Below are positions 7,667 to 15,947 of a stretch of 48,308 bases of DNA, in pieces. The translations under genes were made by a program, and so were the position numbers. The stretch is taken from positions 1-48,308 of the forward strand of contig NZ_LKET01000012.1 in assembly GCF_001317355.1 (NCBI RefSeq). Reading direction: 5' to 3'. The stretch's first letter is position 1. Every line of letters starts with the position of its first letter. The notes under the pieces are model-generated. The model was not told where the DNA came from and ran no database searches. It was given only the letters and a program-made list of their open reading frames with translations. This DNA comes from Oxobacter pfennigii. GTDB lineage: Bacteria; Bacillota; Clostridia; Clostridiales; Oxobacteraceae.

Positions 7667-8923
7667 ATGGCATTTAGGTTTTTGCATATGGCCGATATCC
7701 ATTTTGACACACCTTTTTTGTCAAGGAATGAAGAGGTCAGAAGATTATTAAAAGAATCCATGCAAAATGCATTTAAAGCAGGGGTAGAGCTGGCTGTAAA
7801 GTCAGCTGCCCATGCTTTTTTAATAGCCGGAGATTTGTTTGATAACGATAATTTAAGCTACAAAACGGCTAAATTTTTATATGAGCAATTGGACAGGCTT
7901 AATGATGCAGGCATAATGGTTTTTTATGCAGCAGGAAATCATGACCCTGAAGCTATTATACATAAGTTCAATTTCATGAAGTGGCCGGAGTATGTATATA
8001 TATTTGACAGGGCAGAACCGGAGAAGGTTTTTGTAAAGGATACTGATGGAAATGTAGTTGGCGTCGTTCACGGAGCAGGCCATGAAAGCAAAAGAGAAGG
8101 CAGAAATCTTGCAAAAGCCTTTGGAAAGGCAGTGCCTGGTGTGCCTAATGTAGGTCTTTTGCATACCTTTGTAACCGGCCTTAAGGTGTCTTTGGGCTAT
8201 GAAAATTACGCACCCTGCTCTTTGGAGGATTTGAAGGGCCTTGATTATTCCTATTGGGCACTGGGTCACATACATAAAAGAGCGGAGATTCTGGACAAAC
8301 CTATGGCAGTTTATCCGGGAAATTTAATAGGAAGAAATCCCAATGAAACGGGGCCGAAGGGTGCTTATCTGGTGGAGATAGAGGAAAATAATGGGTTAAA
8401 GATAAACTTTCATGAACTGTCCCCTATCATTTGGGATACAGTTCTTATTGATGACATATCTGATGCCTATGATTTTAAGAGACTGGAGGATAAGATCTAT
8501 TCTTCTGTTACCGGGTATATAAATGAAAAGGGTTATGATAAAAAGCTTATTTTAAGGGGGATTTTGAAAGGCAGCAGCCCCCTTTATAAAGAGCTTAAAA
8601 ATGAGGAAAATGTTGAGGAGCTTCAGGACAGCTTAAAGGATAGATTAGGAGCTGTATCTTTTGAATTGATTTGCGATGATTTGCAAAGATCCATTGACTT
8701 GAAGGAATATGCGGGAGGTACCCATGTTATAGGAGCAGCCCTTAAAATCCTGGATGATATCAAAGAAAATCCCCGGCTTTTATTAAGCTTAAAGCCTGAC
8801 AGCCTTGCAGGGTTCATGGGGGGAAATGAGGAAGAGACAATCAATTATCTGAAAAGCCTCCTTGATAATATGGAAGCCGAGGTTGTTTACAGAATGACAG
8901 GAGGGGATGGCAATGAAGTTTAA
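7667..8923 (+). CDS. SbcD/YhaO-like metallophosphoesterase (DNA exonuclease)
   Basis: This protein of 418 residues has the calcineurin-like phosphoesterase motifs in order: DIHFD (Asp10, His12), GDLFD (Asp56), GNHDP (Asn91, His92), His166 in LLHTF, and GHIHK (His201, His203). These are the residues that bind two metal ions in Mre11/SbcD-type nucleases. A C-terminal extension of about 150 residues may cap or dimerise the enzyme. It overlaps the following YhaN-like ATPase gene by 11 bases, the same pairing as B. subtilis yhaO-yhaN and similar to sbcD-sbcC. The pair is expected to process DNA ends, but the substrate of the Yha branch is poorly defined. ATG start, with ribosome site AGCGGGG somewhat distant. 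Confidence 0.88.
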   Translation: MAFRFLHMADIHFDTPFLSRNEEVRRLLKESMQNAFKAGVELAVKSAAHAFLIAGDLFDNDNLSYKTAKFLYEQLDRLNDAGIMVFYAAGNHDPEAIIHKFNFMKWPEYVYIFDRAEPEKVFVKDTDGNVVGVVHGAGHESKREGRNLAKAFGKAVPGVPNVGLLHTFVTGLKVSLGYENYAPCSLEDLKGLDYSYWALGHIHKRAEILDKPMAVYPGNLIGRNPNETGPKGAYLVEIEENNGLKINFHELSPIIWDTVLIDDISDAYDFKRLEDKIYSSVTGYINEKGYDKKLILRGILKGSSPLYKELKNEENVEELQDSLKDRLGAVSFELICDDLQRSIDLKEYAGGTHVIGAALKILDDIKENPRLLLSLKPDSLAGFMGGNEEETINYLKSLLDNMEAEVVYRMTGGDGNEV

Positions 8924-11594
8924 AAGCATTAAAGCAAAGAGCTTTGGCTGTCTTGAAGACTGGGAGTCCCCTGAAATAACACAAGACATAATAGTGGTAT
9001 ACGGAAATAATGAAGCGGGAAAATCAACGGTTTTTAATATGATAAATACCCTTATTTACGGCTGGAATCCTGCTTCAAGGGATTTAAATCCTTACATACC
9101 CTGGGGGCAAAGTCAAGGTGAGTGCAGCGCAGGCCTGACTTTAAATGACGGAAGCACTATGGAGGTAAACCGGCGTTTAAAGAGCACGGCTGAAGGCAAA
9201 ATTATCAAGGATGAAAAGCTGATACCTATTGGAAACAATGCCATAGAAGGGGCTGAATACCTGCCCCGGCAGGTATTTGATGAGATTTATTCCATTACTT
9301 TGGAACAGCTTCGTTTTCCCCATAACTCGGTGTGGCAGAAGGTACAGGATCAACTGCTGGGCGGGCAGTATGCTTCCTTTATTCAGCCTGTTTCAAAGGT
9401 CATATCAAAATTAGTTTTGGAGTCTAACAGCCTGTGGAGGCCGGACAGGCATGGGAACCCCATGGATAAAAAGCTTAAAGAAGAATTAAAGGAGCTTAAT
9501 AAAAAGCTTACGGATTCCTTGGAAAACGAAAAAAGAATAAGCGGTATTTCAAAAAGGCTGGATGAAATTAAGGATGAAATATCGGACATAATCGAGAGAA
9601 AATCCCGGCTGATATTTCTTATGGATAAAACCGAAAGGCTTCACCCTGTAAAAAAGAAGCTTCAAAATTTAAAGGAATTAAATGAAAAAGCAGAAGGGGC
9701 AAAAAATTATGATTTTCTGCCTCAAAACCCGCGCGAAGAATTAAAAAGGCTTGATATAAAAACAGATAACCTTGATAAAAAACTCAAGGAAGCAGTATTA
9801 ACTAAAAATGAAACGGAGTCAAAGCTTGATGTGTACTCTCCATTGGACAAGCTTATTTATGAAAACAGGGATAAAATAAAGCTTGCCATAAAATCCTACG
9901 GGCAAAACATAAGCGATATTAATGCAGCCTCGGATTTGAGCAATGGATTGCTCCGTTTTAAAGACAGAATTGTGAATAAAGCAAAGGAATGCCTGCAAGG
10001 AGGCTGGACGTCAGAATCCCTGAAGGCACTTAAAGCCATAGATGAAGCAGAATTAAGAGCCGGCCTTAGCTCATTCAAAAAGGCAAACTACAATTATAAA
10101 GAGCATAATTTAAGGATGGCGGCGAGAAAAAGCCATGCTCAAGCAGATGAGGGTATTATGTTTTATATAATTTCAGCACTTCTCATTATCATAGGCTTGA
10201 CAAGCTTTGTATTAAGCACCGGAAGCCTTATAAAAGTAATTTTTGCTCTTGTATTTTCAACCGGAATTATAACCTTGTATGCAGCTTATTCACAAAAAAG
10301 CAAAGTCAATAAGGGTTCAGGTTTAAAGGAAGAAGAAAAGCAGTTAAGAAAGCTTGACACCTTGAGGGAAGAGGCGCTGAACAAAGTTAAAGCATCTCTT
10401 AAGGGTTTAAATATTGCAGCTTTGAGGCTTGAAGAACCGGACGACAGCCTCCTTGTGGATGTGAATACGTTAAAATCATTGTTGAATGACTGGGAAGAGA
10501 TAAAAAATAAAAAAGATATTATAGATAAAAGACTAAGCAAAGGACAGCAAGAAATATCGGTGCTTTTAAATATTCTCTCCTTGAAAGGCAGCGGAGATAT
10601 TTTAAGTACCATAAATATGCTGGATAATCTAATGGATAAGGCTGAAGAAAATTACAATATCCATAATAATTGTCTTGCCAGGCTTAATGAAATCCAGAAG
10701 GCAGTTGAAGAAATCCAGAAAGAGCTGAAAGAAACTATTTATTTAAAAGAAGAAATATTAAAAGGAATACAGACCTTAGACGGAGAAAATAACCATGAGA
10801 AGCTTTTGAAATTAGAAGAGCTTAGGGATTTCAGGCAAAGGGCTCATAATATAAAAGGGGAATTAGAAAGGGAATACATAGGCCTTGAGGGTATAATTGA
10901 GGAAATAAATAAGCTAAGTGGCCAGCCTGAATTTATTCTGGATGAGGAGTCCCTGGCAAGGGCTAAGGCAGAACGGGAACAGCTGGATAATCTTTTGAAT
11001 AATTTAAATATGGAAGCCGGTTCTAAGTTAAAGGAAATGGAGCAGAGGCAGGAAGAGCGGGCTGCCGATGATATTAAGGGTGAAATTGAAAGCCTTGAAA
11101 TTTTGAGAAAAAGAAATGCAATTGAAAGGGACCGCCTTCAATTGATGAAAAATATAATAGCCTTTTCGGACCGTAAATTCAGAGATGAAAATCAGCCCGA
11201 CATTCTTTTAAGGGCCGGGAAATATCTTGAAACCATAACGGGTGGACGCTATGACAGGCTTTATATTCTTGAGGATACAGACACTTACCTGGAGGTAAGG
11301 CTAAAAGACACGAAGGAAACCATAGATGTAAACAAAGCCTTAAGCCGGGGCACAAAGGAGCAGATTTACCTTTCTCTTCGCTTAGGCTTATTGGATCATC
11401 TCGATGATAAAAAGGAAAGCTTCCCCTTATTTTTAGATGAAGCCCTGGTCAACTGGGACAGCTTCAGGCTTAACAATGTCCTGACCTTATTAAAGGATAT
11501 ATCAAAAAAGCGGCAGGTTTTCATATTCACATGCCATAAATGGTTTAAGGATATTTTAGAAAAGGACATCAAGGGACAGGTTATAAATTTGTGA
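8913..11594 (+). CDS. YhaN-like SMC/Rad50-type ATPase with a membrane segment in the coiled coil
   Basis: This large ATPase of 894 residues is translationally coupled to the nuclease gene. The ATG at 8907 abuts its own Shine-Dalgarno, so the ATG at 8913, 8 bases after AGGAGG, is chosen. Walker A is GNNEAGKST (31-39), the ABC-type signature region is LSRGTKEQIYLSLRLG, and Walker B is FPLFLDEALVNWD near the C-terminus. Long Lys/Glu-rich coiled coils fill residues ~170-780. They are interrupted at about residue 410-455 by two hydrophobic stretches (FYIISALLIIIGLTSFVLS and VIFALVFSTGIITLYAAY). YhaN of B. subtilis is comparable in size and has similar internal helices. No zinc hook CxxC is visible. 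It probably controls access of DNA ends to the partner nuclease, perhaps at the membrane. Confidence 0.87.
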   Translation: MKFKSIKAKSFGCLEDWESPEITQDIIVVYGNNEAGKSTVFNMINTLIYGWNPASRDLNPYIPWGQSQGECSAGLTLNDGSTMEVNRRLKSTAEGKIIKDEKLIPIGNNAIEGAEYLPRQVFDEIYSITLEQLRFPHNSVWQKVQDQLLGGQYASFIQPVSKVISKLVLESNSLWRPDRHGNPMDKKLKEELKELNKKLTDSLENEKRISGISKRLDEIKDEISDIIERKSRLIFLMDKTERLHPVKKKLQNLKELNEKAEGAKNYDFLPQNPREELKRLDIKTDNLDKKLKEAVLTKNETESKLDVYSPLDKLIYENRDKIKLAIKSYGQNISDINAASDLSNGLLRFKDRIVNKAKECLQGGWTSESLKALKAIDEAELRAGLSSFKKANYNYKEHNLRMAARKSHAQADEGIMFYIISALLIIIGLTSFVLSTGSLIKVIFALVFSTGIITLYAAYSQKSKVNKGSGLKEEEKQLRKLDTLREEALNKVKASLKGLNIAALRLEEPDDSLLVDVNTLKSLLNDWEEIKNKKDIIDKRLSKGQQEISVLLNILSLKGSGDILSTINMLDNLMDKAEENYNIHNNCLARLNEIQKAVEEIQKELKETIYLKEEILKGIQTLDGENNHEKLLKLEELRDFRQRAHNIKGELEREYIGLEGIIEEINKLSGQPEFILDEESLARAKAEREQLDNLLNNLNMEAGSKLKEMEQRQEERAADDIKGEIESLEILRKRNAIERDRLQLMKNIIAFSDRKFRDENQPDILLRAGKYLETITGGRYDRLYILEDTDTYLEVRLKDTKETIDVNKALSRGTKEQIYLSLRLGLLDHLDDKKESFPLFLDEALVNWDSFRLNNVLTLLKDISKKRQVFIFTCHKWFKDILEKDIKGQVINL

Positions 11595-11727
11595 GGCCCT
11601 ACAATGCTCCAAAGCAGGTGTGTCAGACCCCAATACTCCTCTTATTGTAACTTAGGCAAGATATGGAATGAAACATAATCGATGTTATGTTTGGATCCAA
11701 ATATATAGTAGAAAAGCAGGTAATAAA

Positions 11728-12498
11728 ATGCAAGTGACGTTACAGACCTTCATAATCGTATGCCCATTGATTTTTTTAGCAGGTTTTATTGATTCCATAG
11801 CAGGCGGAGGAGGACTTATCTCCCTCCCTGCATATTTGTTTGCCGGATTTCCCGTCCATTTTGCCTACGGCACAAATAAGTTTTCCTCGGCAATAGGAAC
11901 GGTTTTTTCCACCTACAGGTTTATTAAAAACAAGCAGTACCACATGAAAACTGCAGCTTATTCCGTTATAAGCGCCCTTATCGGTTCATACTTAGGAGCA
12001 AGGGCAGCCCTTATGCTCAGCGACATATATCTTCAATACTGCCTTATAGTGCTCTTGCCCATAATCGCCATATTCTTATTGACAAGAAGAAACTTCGGAG
12101 AAAAAAACAATGAGGAAATACAACTATCCGATAAAAAGATTATTATATTATCCATATTATCCGGACTTATAATAGGTGCCTATGACGGTTTCTTCGGCCC
12201 CGGCACCGGTACATTTTTAATATTAACCTATACGGGGCTGATGGGATTTTCTATGACAATGGCTGCCGGAAACGCCAAGCTTGTAAATCTGGCCTCTAAT
12301 ATAGCCGCGCTGTTCACATTCTTAGCCGGCGGAAAAATCATGTTCCTTGTAGGAATACCCGCAGCTTTCTTTGGAATTCTGGGACACTGGATAGGCTCCG
12401 GACTTGCCCTCAAAAACGGCTCTAAAATCATAAAGCCTGTGCTGGTAGTGGTATTTATTTTACTCTTCGTAAAAATCGGTATGGACCTGTTTAATTAA
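11728..12498 (+). CDS. TauE/SafE-family (DUF81) anion exporter
   Basis: An integral membrane protein of 256 residues with about eight hydrophobic helices. The family's paired N-terminal motif (FLAGFIDSIAGGGGLISLPAY) and its repeat in the second half (IIGAYDGFFGPGTGTFLIL) are both clear, showing the usual internal duplication. Family members export sulfite, sulfoacetate or other organosulfur anions; the substrate cannot be read from sequence. An upstream ATG at 11668 would add a polar, Tyr/Arg-rich 20 residues that lacks family character, so the ATG at 11728 (MQVTLQTF), 7 bases after GCAGG, is preferred. The 133-base gap before it contains an 8-bp perfect inverted repeat (AAACATAA/TTATGTTT, 11671-11692) and little else. 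Confidence 0.85.
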   Translation: MQVTLQTFIIVCPLIFLAGFIDSIAGGGGLISLPAYLFAGFPVHFAYGTNKFSSAIGTVFSTYRFIKNKQYHMKTAAYSVISALIGSYLGARAALMLSDIYLQYCLIVLLPIIAIFLLTRRNFGEKNNEEIQLSDKKIIILSILSGLIIGAYDGFFGPGTGTFLILTYTGLMGFSMTMAAGNAKLVNLASNIAALFTFLAGGKIMFLVGIPAAFFGILGHWIGSGLALKNGSKIIKPVLVVVFILLFVKIGMDLFN

Positions 12499-12812
12499 AC
12501 AGCAGCGTCAAGGGGCGTATAAATTTTGAACATTCATTGCGTATTCGGATTTTGCAAGTTCATGGCTCCCTTCCTTGAAAATGCAAGAATTTTTAAACTT
12601 TTTGTCGCTCAAACAATCTAAAATTAGTGTTACCTTACATTAGCTGAATGTCCCAACTTATGCGAGGGCGGCCTAGTTGGTATTTAGATGAAGCCAGTGG
12701 CGGCGAGACGTGAATGGAATCGTATTTGTAATCCAGCTCATATGAATGTTTTTATTTGCAAAGCCGGAAATAATAGCGTAAATGCCGTGTGTCTGTTAAC
12801 GAAGTATATGAA

Positions 12813-12856
12813 GCAAAAGTCATTGTTTGGGAGCGTTAGCAAGTTATGACTTTTGC
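12813..12856. repeat. Inverted repeat upstream of rnhC
   Basis: GCAAAAGTCA (12813-12822) is exactly complementary to TGACTTTTGC (12847-12856), with a 24-base loop. No T-run follows on either strand, so it is not a standard terminator. Confidence 0.55.
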
Positions 12857-12905
12857 CATGTACGAGTTTTTGTGGCTAAATCCGAAACGGGATCACAGTT
12901 GGTAA

Positions 12906-13008
12906 GGGCTCAATTTGTAAAGAAGCGACAAGCGGAGCCAGGACGGCGAGCGCGGCCGTTAAAATCAGGAAGATTTTCCGGCCGGAAAGCTCTTTACAAA
13001 TTGAACCC
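12906..13008. repeat. Large nested palindrome directly upstream of rnhC
   Basis: A 17-base arm (12906-12922, GGGCTCAATTTGTAAAG) pairs with 12992-13008 (CTTTACAAATTGAACCC) at 16 of 17 positions. Inside it a second hairpin combines CGGCC/GGCCG with AAAATC/GATTTT. The whole 103-base unit can fold as one branched structure. It could be a structured RNA in the rnhC leader or a miniature transposable or REP-like element. The interior is GC-rich, unlike the flanks. Confidence 0.6.
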
Positions 13009-13033
13009 GTATAAAATGAAGGAGGGGTGAGAG

Positions 13034-13915
13034 TTGGCAAAGAACAAGTTTGAATATTATGATGAAATGAAGGAACATTTGGAGGAAGGCGGATATACCG
13101 TCGGAGAATATAGGGAGATAAATTACGGGCTGCAGTTTGATATAGTGAGGGAAGACAAAAAGTCCGTCATGAGGATTTACGAGAGCAAGAAGGGCTTAAG
13201 GCCGGATACGTCCCAGATAAAGGACGGAGAACTGCTGCAGTACATAACGGGAGAAAGCAGAGGAAAGATAAGGGATGACAACGGCGCCGATCCGGCAGAA
13301 TTGATAGGTACCGATGAATCGGGAAAAGGTGATTATTTCGGGCCGTTAGTTATTGCCGGAGTGTATGTAAATGAGGAAAATGCAAGGAAGCTAAAGGCTA
13401 TGGGGGCAGATGACAGCAAAAGATTGACGGATAAACAGATAGCAAAGCTGGCGGAGTCTATAAAGAAGGTATGCCCTTATTCTGTTGTTGTAATAGGCAA
13501 CGAAAAATATAATGAGCTTTATGAGAAGATAAAAAATTTAAACAAGCTCTTGGCCTGGGGACATGCCAGGGTAATAGAAAATGTATTATCCAAAGTGGAT
13601 TGCAAGTACGTTTTATCCGACCAGTTTGGCGATGAAAATTTAATAAAAAATGCTCTTATGGAAAAAGGGAAAACCATAACACTTTTTCAAAGACCAAGGG
13701 CAGAAGAAAATACAGCCGTTGCTGCTGCCAGCATTCTTGCAAGGGATGAATTCGTGTCAAGGATTAAGCAATTAGAAGAAGCATTTCAAATGGAATTCCC
13801 AAAAGGCGCATCGGCTATGACTGTTGAGGCGGCAAGAAAATTCGTTGAAACCTATGAGCGTGAAAAATTGTCATTGGTATCAAAGCTGCATTTTAAAACC
13901 ACAGGTCAAATTTAG
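13034..13915 (+). CDS. rnhC: Ribonuclease HIII
   Basis: This enzyme of 293 residues has a TBP-like N-terminal substrate-binding domain (about 1-80). The RNase H-type catalytic core begins at IGTDESGKGDYFGP, where Asp94 and Glu95 are the first two metal ligands. Asp196 and Asp200 in LSDQFGD fit the remaining acidic positions. ENTAVAAASILARDEF is a typical type 2 RNase H helix. RNase HIII removes the RNA strand of RNA/DNA hybrids and R-loops and cannot cut single ribonucleotides the way HII does. Translation starts at TTG, 8 bases after AAGGAGGGG; no upstream alternative exists. A hairpin terminator follows the stop. The long structured leader (12813-13008) is unusual for this gene. Confidence 0.93.
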   Translation: MAKNKFEYYDEMKEHLEEGGYTVGEYREINYGLQFDIVREDKKSVMRIYESKKGLRPDTSQIKDGELLQYITGESRGKIRDDNGADPAELIGTDESGKGDYFGPLVIAGVYVNEENARKLKAMGADDSKRLTDKQIAKLAESIKKVCPYSVVVIGNEKYNELYEKIKNLNKLLAWGHARVIENVLSKVDCKYVLSDQFGDENLIKNALMEKGKTITLFQRPRAEENTAVAAASILARDEFVSRIKQLEEAFQMEFPKGASAMTVEAARKFVETYEREKLSLVSKLHFKTTGQI

Positions 13916-13926
13916 TAAAATATAAG

Positions 13927-13963
13927 ATGCTGTATCTTTTGGATTATCCTGAGGATACAGCAT
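13927..13963. terminator. Bidirectional terminator between rnhC and the phosphate cotransporter gene
   Basis: A perfect 10-bp stem (ATGCTGTATC / GATACAGCAT) is followed by TTTTATATTT on the plus strand. A-rich sequence precedes it, so it can serve both convergent genes. Confidence 0.75.
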
Positions 13964-13970
13964 TTTATAT

Positions 13971-15617
13971 TTATCTTGATATAGTTTGAAATTTTTCGCT
14001 TGCCAATGTGCAGACCTTATATATGTGATCTGCAATCCTCTCAAAATAGTTAATTATATCCGAATAAATAACTCCGGCTTCTACGGTGCATCTGCCGTCT
14101 TCCAATCGACATAGGTGGTTGTCAAGAAGCTCTTTGCATATCCGGTCGACAGTGCTTTCCAGTTCAGCTGTTTTAAAGGCATAGTTTATATCATTTTCTT
14201 TCAGCATTAAAATTGTGTTGTCGAACATTTCGGATACCACACCCTGAAGCTCTTTAATTTCATCCATGGCTTCATTTGAAAAAGCAAGGTTTTTTTCTAT
14301 CATGTTCCTCGTCAAACCCAAAATATCCATGGCATGGTCACCGATTCTTTCAATATTGTTAATGGCGCTGACCATTGCAGGTATCATGGCTGATTCCGAA
14401 TCACTCAAGGGTTCTTTTGAGATATCGACTATGTAGGAGATTATATCCTTTTGCAGCCGGTTTATTTTTTCCTCGCTTCTTCTCACAGAGTCCAGTTTCT
14501 TTTGGTCCTTTGAATACAGAGCTTCCATTAAATTGCCTACCATTCCCTTGGTTATTTCAGCACCCCATACCATTTCGGCTAAAGATGCCTTAAAAGCTGC
14601 AAGAGGGGTATTTAAAAGAAGCTTGTTTAAATATCTGGGCGCATCTTCATCATCCTTGCCCTTGCCCCTGATGACCAGCTCCAAAAACCTCACATAGTGC
14701 TTTGTTATCGGCAGGAACAAAAGGGCGCTTAATACATTGAAGATGGTGTGGGAATTTGCAATTTGTGCGCTTATATCCGATGCAGGCTGAAGATAAACAG
14801 TGGTACTCTCAACTATTTTAACGAAGAGAGGTAGAATCAAAGCTACAAGAACTACGCCGAAAATATTATATAATGTGTGAGCCCATGCCGTTCTTCTTGC
14901 ATATATGTTTCCCGCCATACTGGCGAGCTGTGCCGTAATGCACGTTCCTATATTATCTCCCAGCATAATGCAAATAGAGGATTGAAGGTCAATAAGGCCT
15001 GCCTGTCCTAAAACCATAACAAGGCCTACCGTCGCGGCGCTGCTGTGGACCATGGCGGTGGCTACCGCACCTAAGACTATTGCAATTACAGGATTTGAAG
15101 CATAATTTTCAAAGAAATATCTTAAGGTTTCGCTTTGCTGCATAAAAGGTATTCCGGAATTCAGTATTTTCAAACCTAAAAACATTATTCCAAATCCCAT
15201 TATGGCATCGCCTATATTCTTAAGTGATTTGTTCTTGGCAAAATAATTCAACATGAAACCAAAGGCAAGAATGGGCAAAGCCACATCTGTTAGCTTGAAT
15301 TGATAACTGAAGGCCATTAATTGGGCTGTAATGGTGGTTCCTATATTAGCGCCGTAAATAATTCCTATGGCCTGAGGAAGCTTCATTAATCCAGCATTGA
15401 CGAAACCCACCGTAAGAACTGTAATGGCTGTACTGCTCTGAACTAAAGCTGTAAGCAGGGTACCTACTAAAAATGCGCTCCATACTCTGCCTGTAAGGAC
15501 TGTAAGTATCTTTTTCATCATCTCACCGGAAGCTTTTTCCAGGCCCTCTCCCATTTTGTCTACTCCATACATCAACAATGCGGTACCGCCCAGGAGACCG
15601 AAAATTAATTCTTTCAT
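13971..15617 (-). CDS. Na+/phosphate cotransporter with C-terminal PhoU-like domain
   Basis: This protein of 548 residues has an N-terminal membrane domain of the NptA/NaPi-II family. The family's duplicated QSSTA-type signature appears as ALVQSSTAITVLTVGFVNAG near residue 60 and AMVHSSAATVGLVMVLGQAG near residue 190. Further helices run to about residue 315. From ~330 to the end is a helical PhoU-like domain with the repeating E..I.RIGD pattern (INNIERIGDHAMDI and INYFERIADHIYKV). The family imports phosphate with sodium; in bacteria the PhoU part probably adjusts activity to phosphate status. Start ATG with GGGGGAG upstream. A promoter and four Pho-box-like repeats lie between 15634 and 15710, consistent with phosphate control. 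Confidence 0.9.
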   Translation of the reverse strand: MKELIFGLLGGTALLMYGVDKMGEGLEKASGEMMKKILTVLTGRVWSAFLVGTLLTALVQSSTAITVLTVGFVNAGLMKLPQAIGIIYGANIGTTITAQLMAFSYQFKLTDVALPILAFGFMLNYFAKNKSLKNIGDAIMGFGIMFLGLKILNSGIPFMQQSETLRYFFENYASNPVIAIVLGAVATAMVHSSAATVGLVMVLGQAGLIDLQSSICIMLGDNIGTCITAQLASMAGNIYARRTAWAHTLYNIFGVVLVALILPLFVKIVESTTVYLQPASDISAQIANSHTIFNVLSALLFLPITKHYVRFLELVIRGKGKDDEDAPRYLNKLLLNTPLAAFKASLAEMVWGAEITKGMVGNLMEALYSKDQKKLDSVRRSEEKINRLQKDIISYIVDISKEPLSDSESAMIPAMVSAINNIERIGDHAMDILGLTRNMIEKNLAFSNEAMDEIKELQGVVSEMFDNTILMLKENDINYAFKTAELESTVDRICKELLDNHLCRLEDGRCTVEAGVIYSDIINYFERIADHIYKVCTLASEKFQTISR

Positions 15618-15633
15618 GATACTCCCCCAAATA

Positions 15634-15670
15634 TGTTAAGTTTTTGTTAAGAATGTGTTAAAAATGTTAA
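15634..15670 (-). promoter_or_regulatory. Pho-box-like array (four TTAACA repeats)
   Basis: On the minus strand TTAACA occurs four times; the plus-strand TGTTAA copies start at 15634, 15645, 15656 and 15665. Three copies are spaced exactly 11 bases apart and the fourth 9 bases. This matches the PhoP-binding pattern of B. subtilis (TTAACA-like hexamers with ~5-base spacers). The array lies between the predicted -10 box and the start codon of a phosphate cotransporter gene. Confidence 0.65.
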
Positions 15671-15681
15671 GTCCAGATATT

Positions 15682-15710
15682 ATTATATATTTTACAGAGA
15701 AAAAACACAA
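15682..15710 (-). promoter_or_regulatory. Probable sigma-A promoter of the Na+/phosphate cotransporter gene
   Basis: On the minus strand TTGTGT (15705-15710) and a perfect TATAAT (15682-15687) are separated by 17 bases. The Pho-box-like repeats fall just downstream of the expected transcription start. Confidence 0.6.
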
Positions 15711-15840
15711 TTATTCAAATCAATGTGAATCAATAATTTATATCCATAATAAATTTTTACCTTACAGTATTCGGCGGTGAAGGCATTGCAGGAAGAGATA
15801 TGGAGGTATTAAATAGGCTTTAAATATAAGCAGCTAAAAA
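15711..15840. other. Intergenic remnant
   Basis: No gene is seen. A short frame at about 15760-15823 reads FYLTVFGGEGIAGRDMEVLN before a stop and may be the tail of a lost gene. There is no start codon or ribosome site. Confidence 0.25.
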
Positions 15841-15878
15841 CAAGCCGAATCTATACATTAAGTCATAGCTTCGGCTTG
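15841..15878 (-). terminator. Terminator of the cwlJ-gerQ operon (works in both directions)
   Basis: A 9-bp perfect stem (CAAGCCGAA / TTCGGCTTG) is followed by TTTTTAG on the minus strand and by CTTTTAATTT on the plus strand. It lies 70 bases beyond the stop of the GerQ-like gene. Confidence 0.65.
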
Positions 15879-15947
15879 CTTTTAATTTATTATAATTTAT
15901 TACTTATGTCGTTTTAAAAAACCGAAATTTTTTTAAAAAACAAAATA

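Larger units (their letters stand above)
12499..13033. other. Long non-coding leader upstream of rnhC
   Basis: This 535-base gap has no credible gene. A 67-codon open frame at 12827-13030 lies on palindromic sequence and is not accepted. Base composition changes from AT-rich to locally GC-rich (GCGGAGCCAGGACGGCGAGC). The two inverted-repeat structures listed separately occupy its 3' half, ending 9 bases before the rnhC ribosome site. Confidence 0.5.

Noticed and set aside
7124-7702. Minus-strand open frame of 192 codons opposite the HlyD-type gene
   Set aside because: Antisense to a well-supported gene; composition is the Ser/Thr/Ile-rich pattern of a shadow frame.
7667-11594. An anti-phage nuclease-ATPase defence pair
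   Set aside because: Motifs and order match the housekeeping YhaO/YhaN (SbcDC-like) pair, and the neighbours are core genes rather than a defence island.
12827-13030. 67-codon plus-strand frame upstream of rnhC
   Set aside because: Its codons lie on the arms and core of a nested palindrome; Arg/Lys-rich, no ribosome site, no family features.
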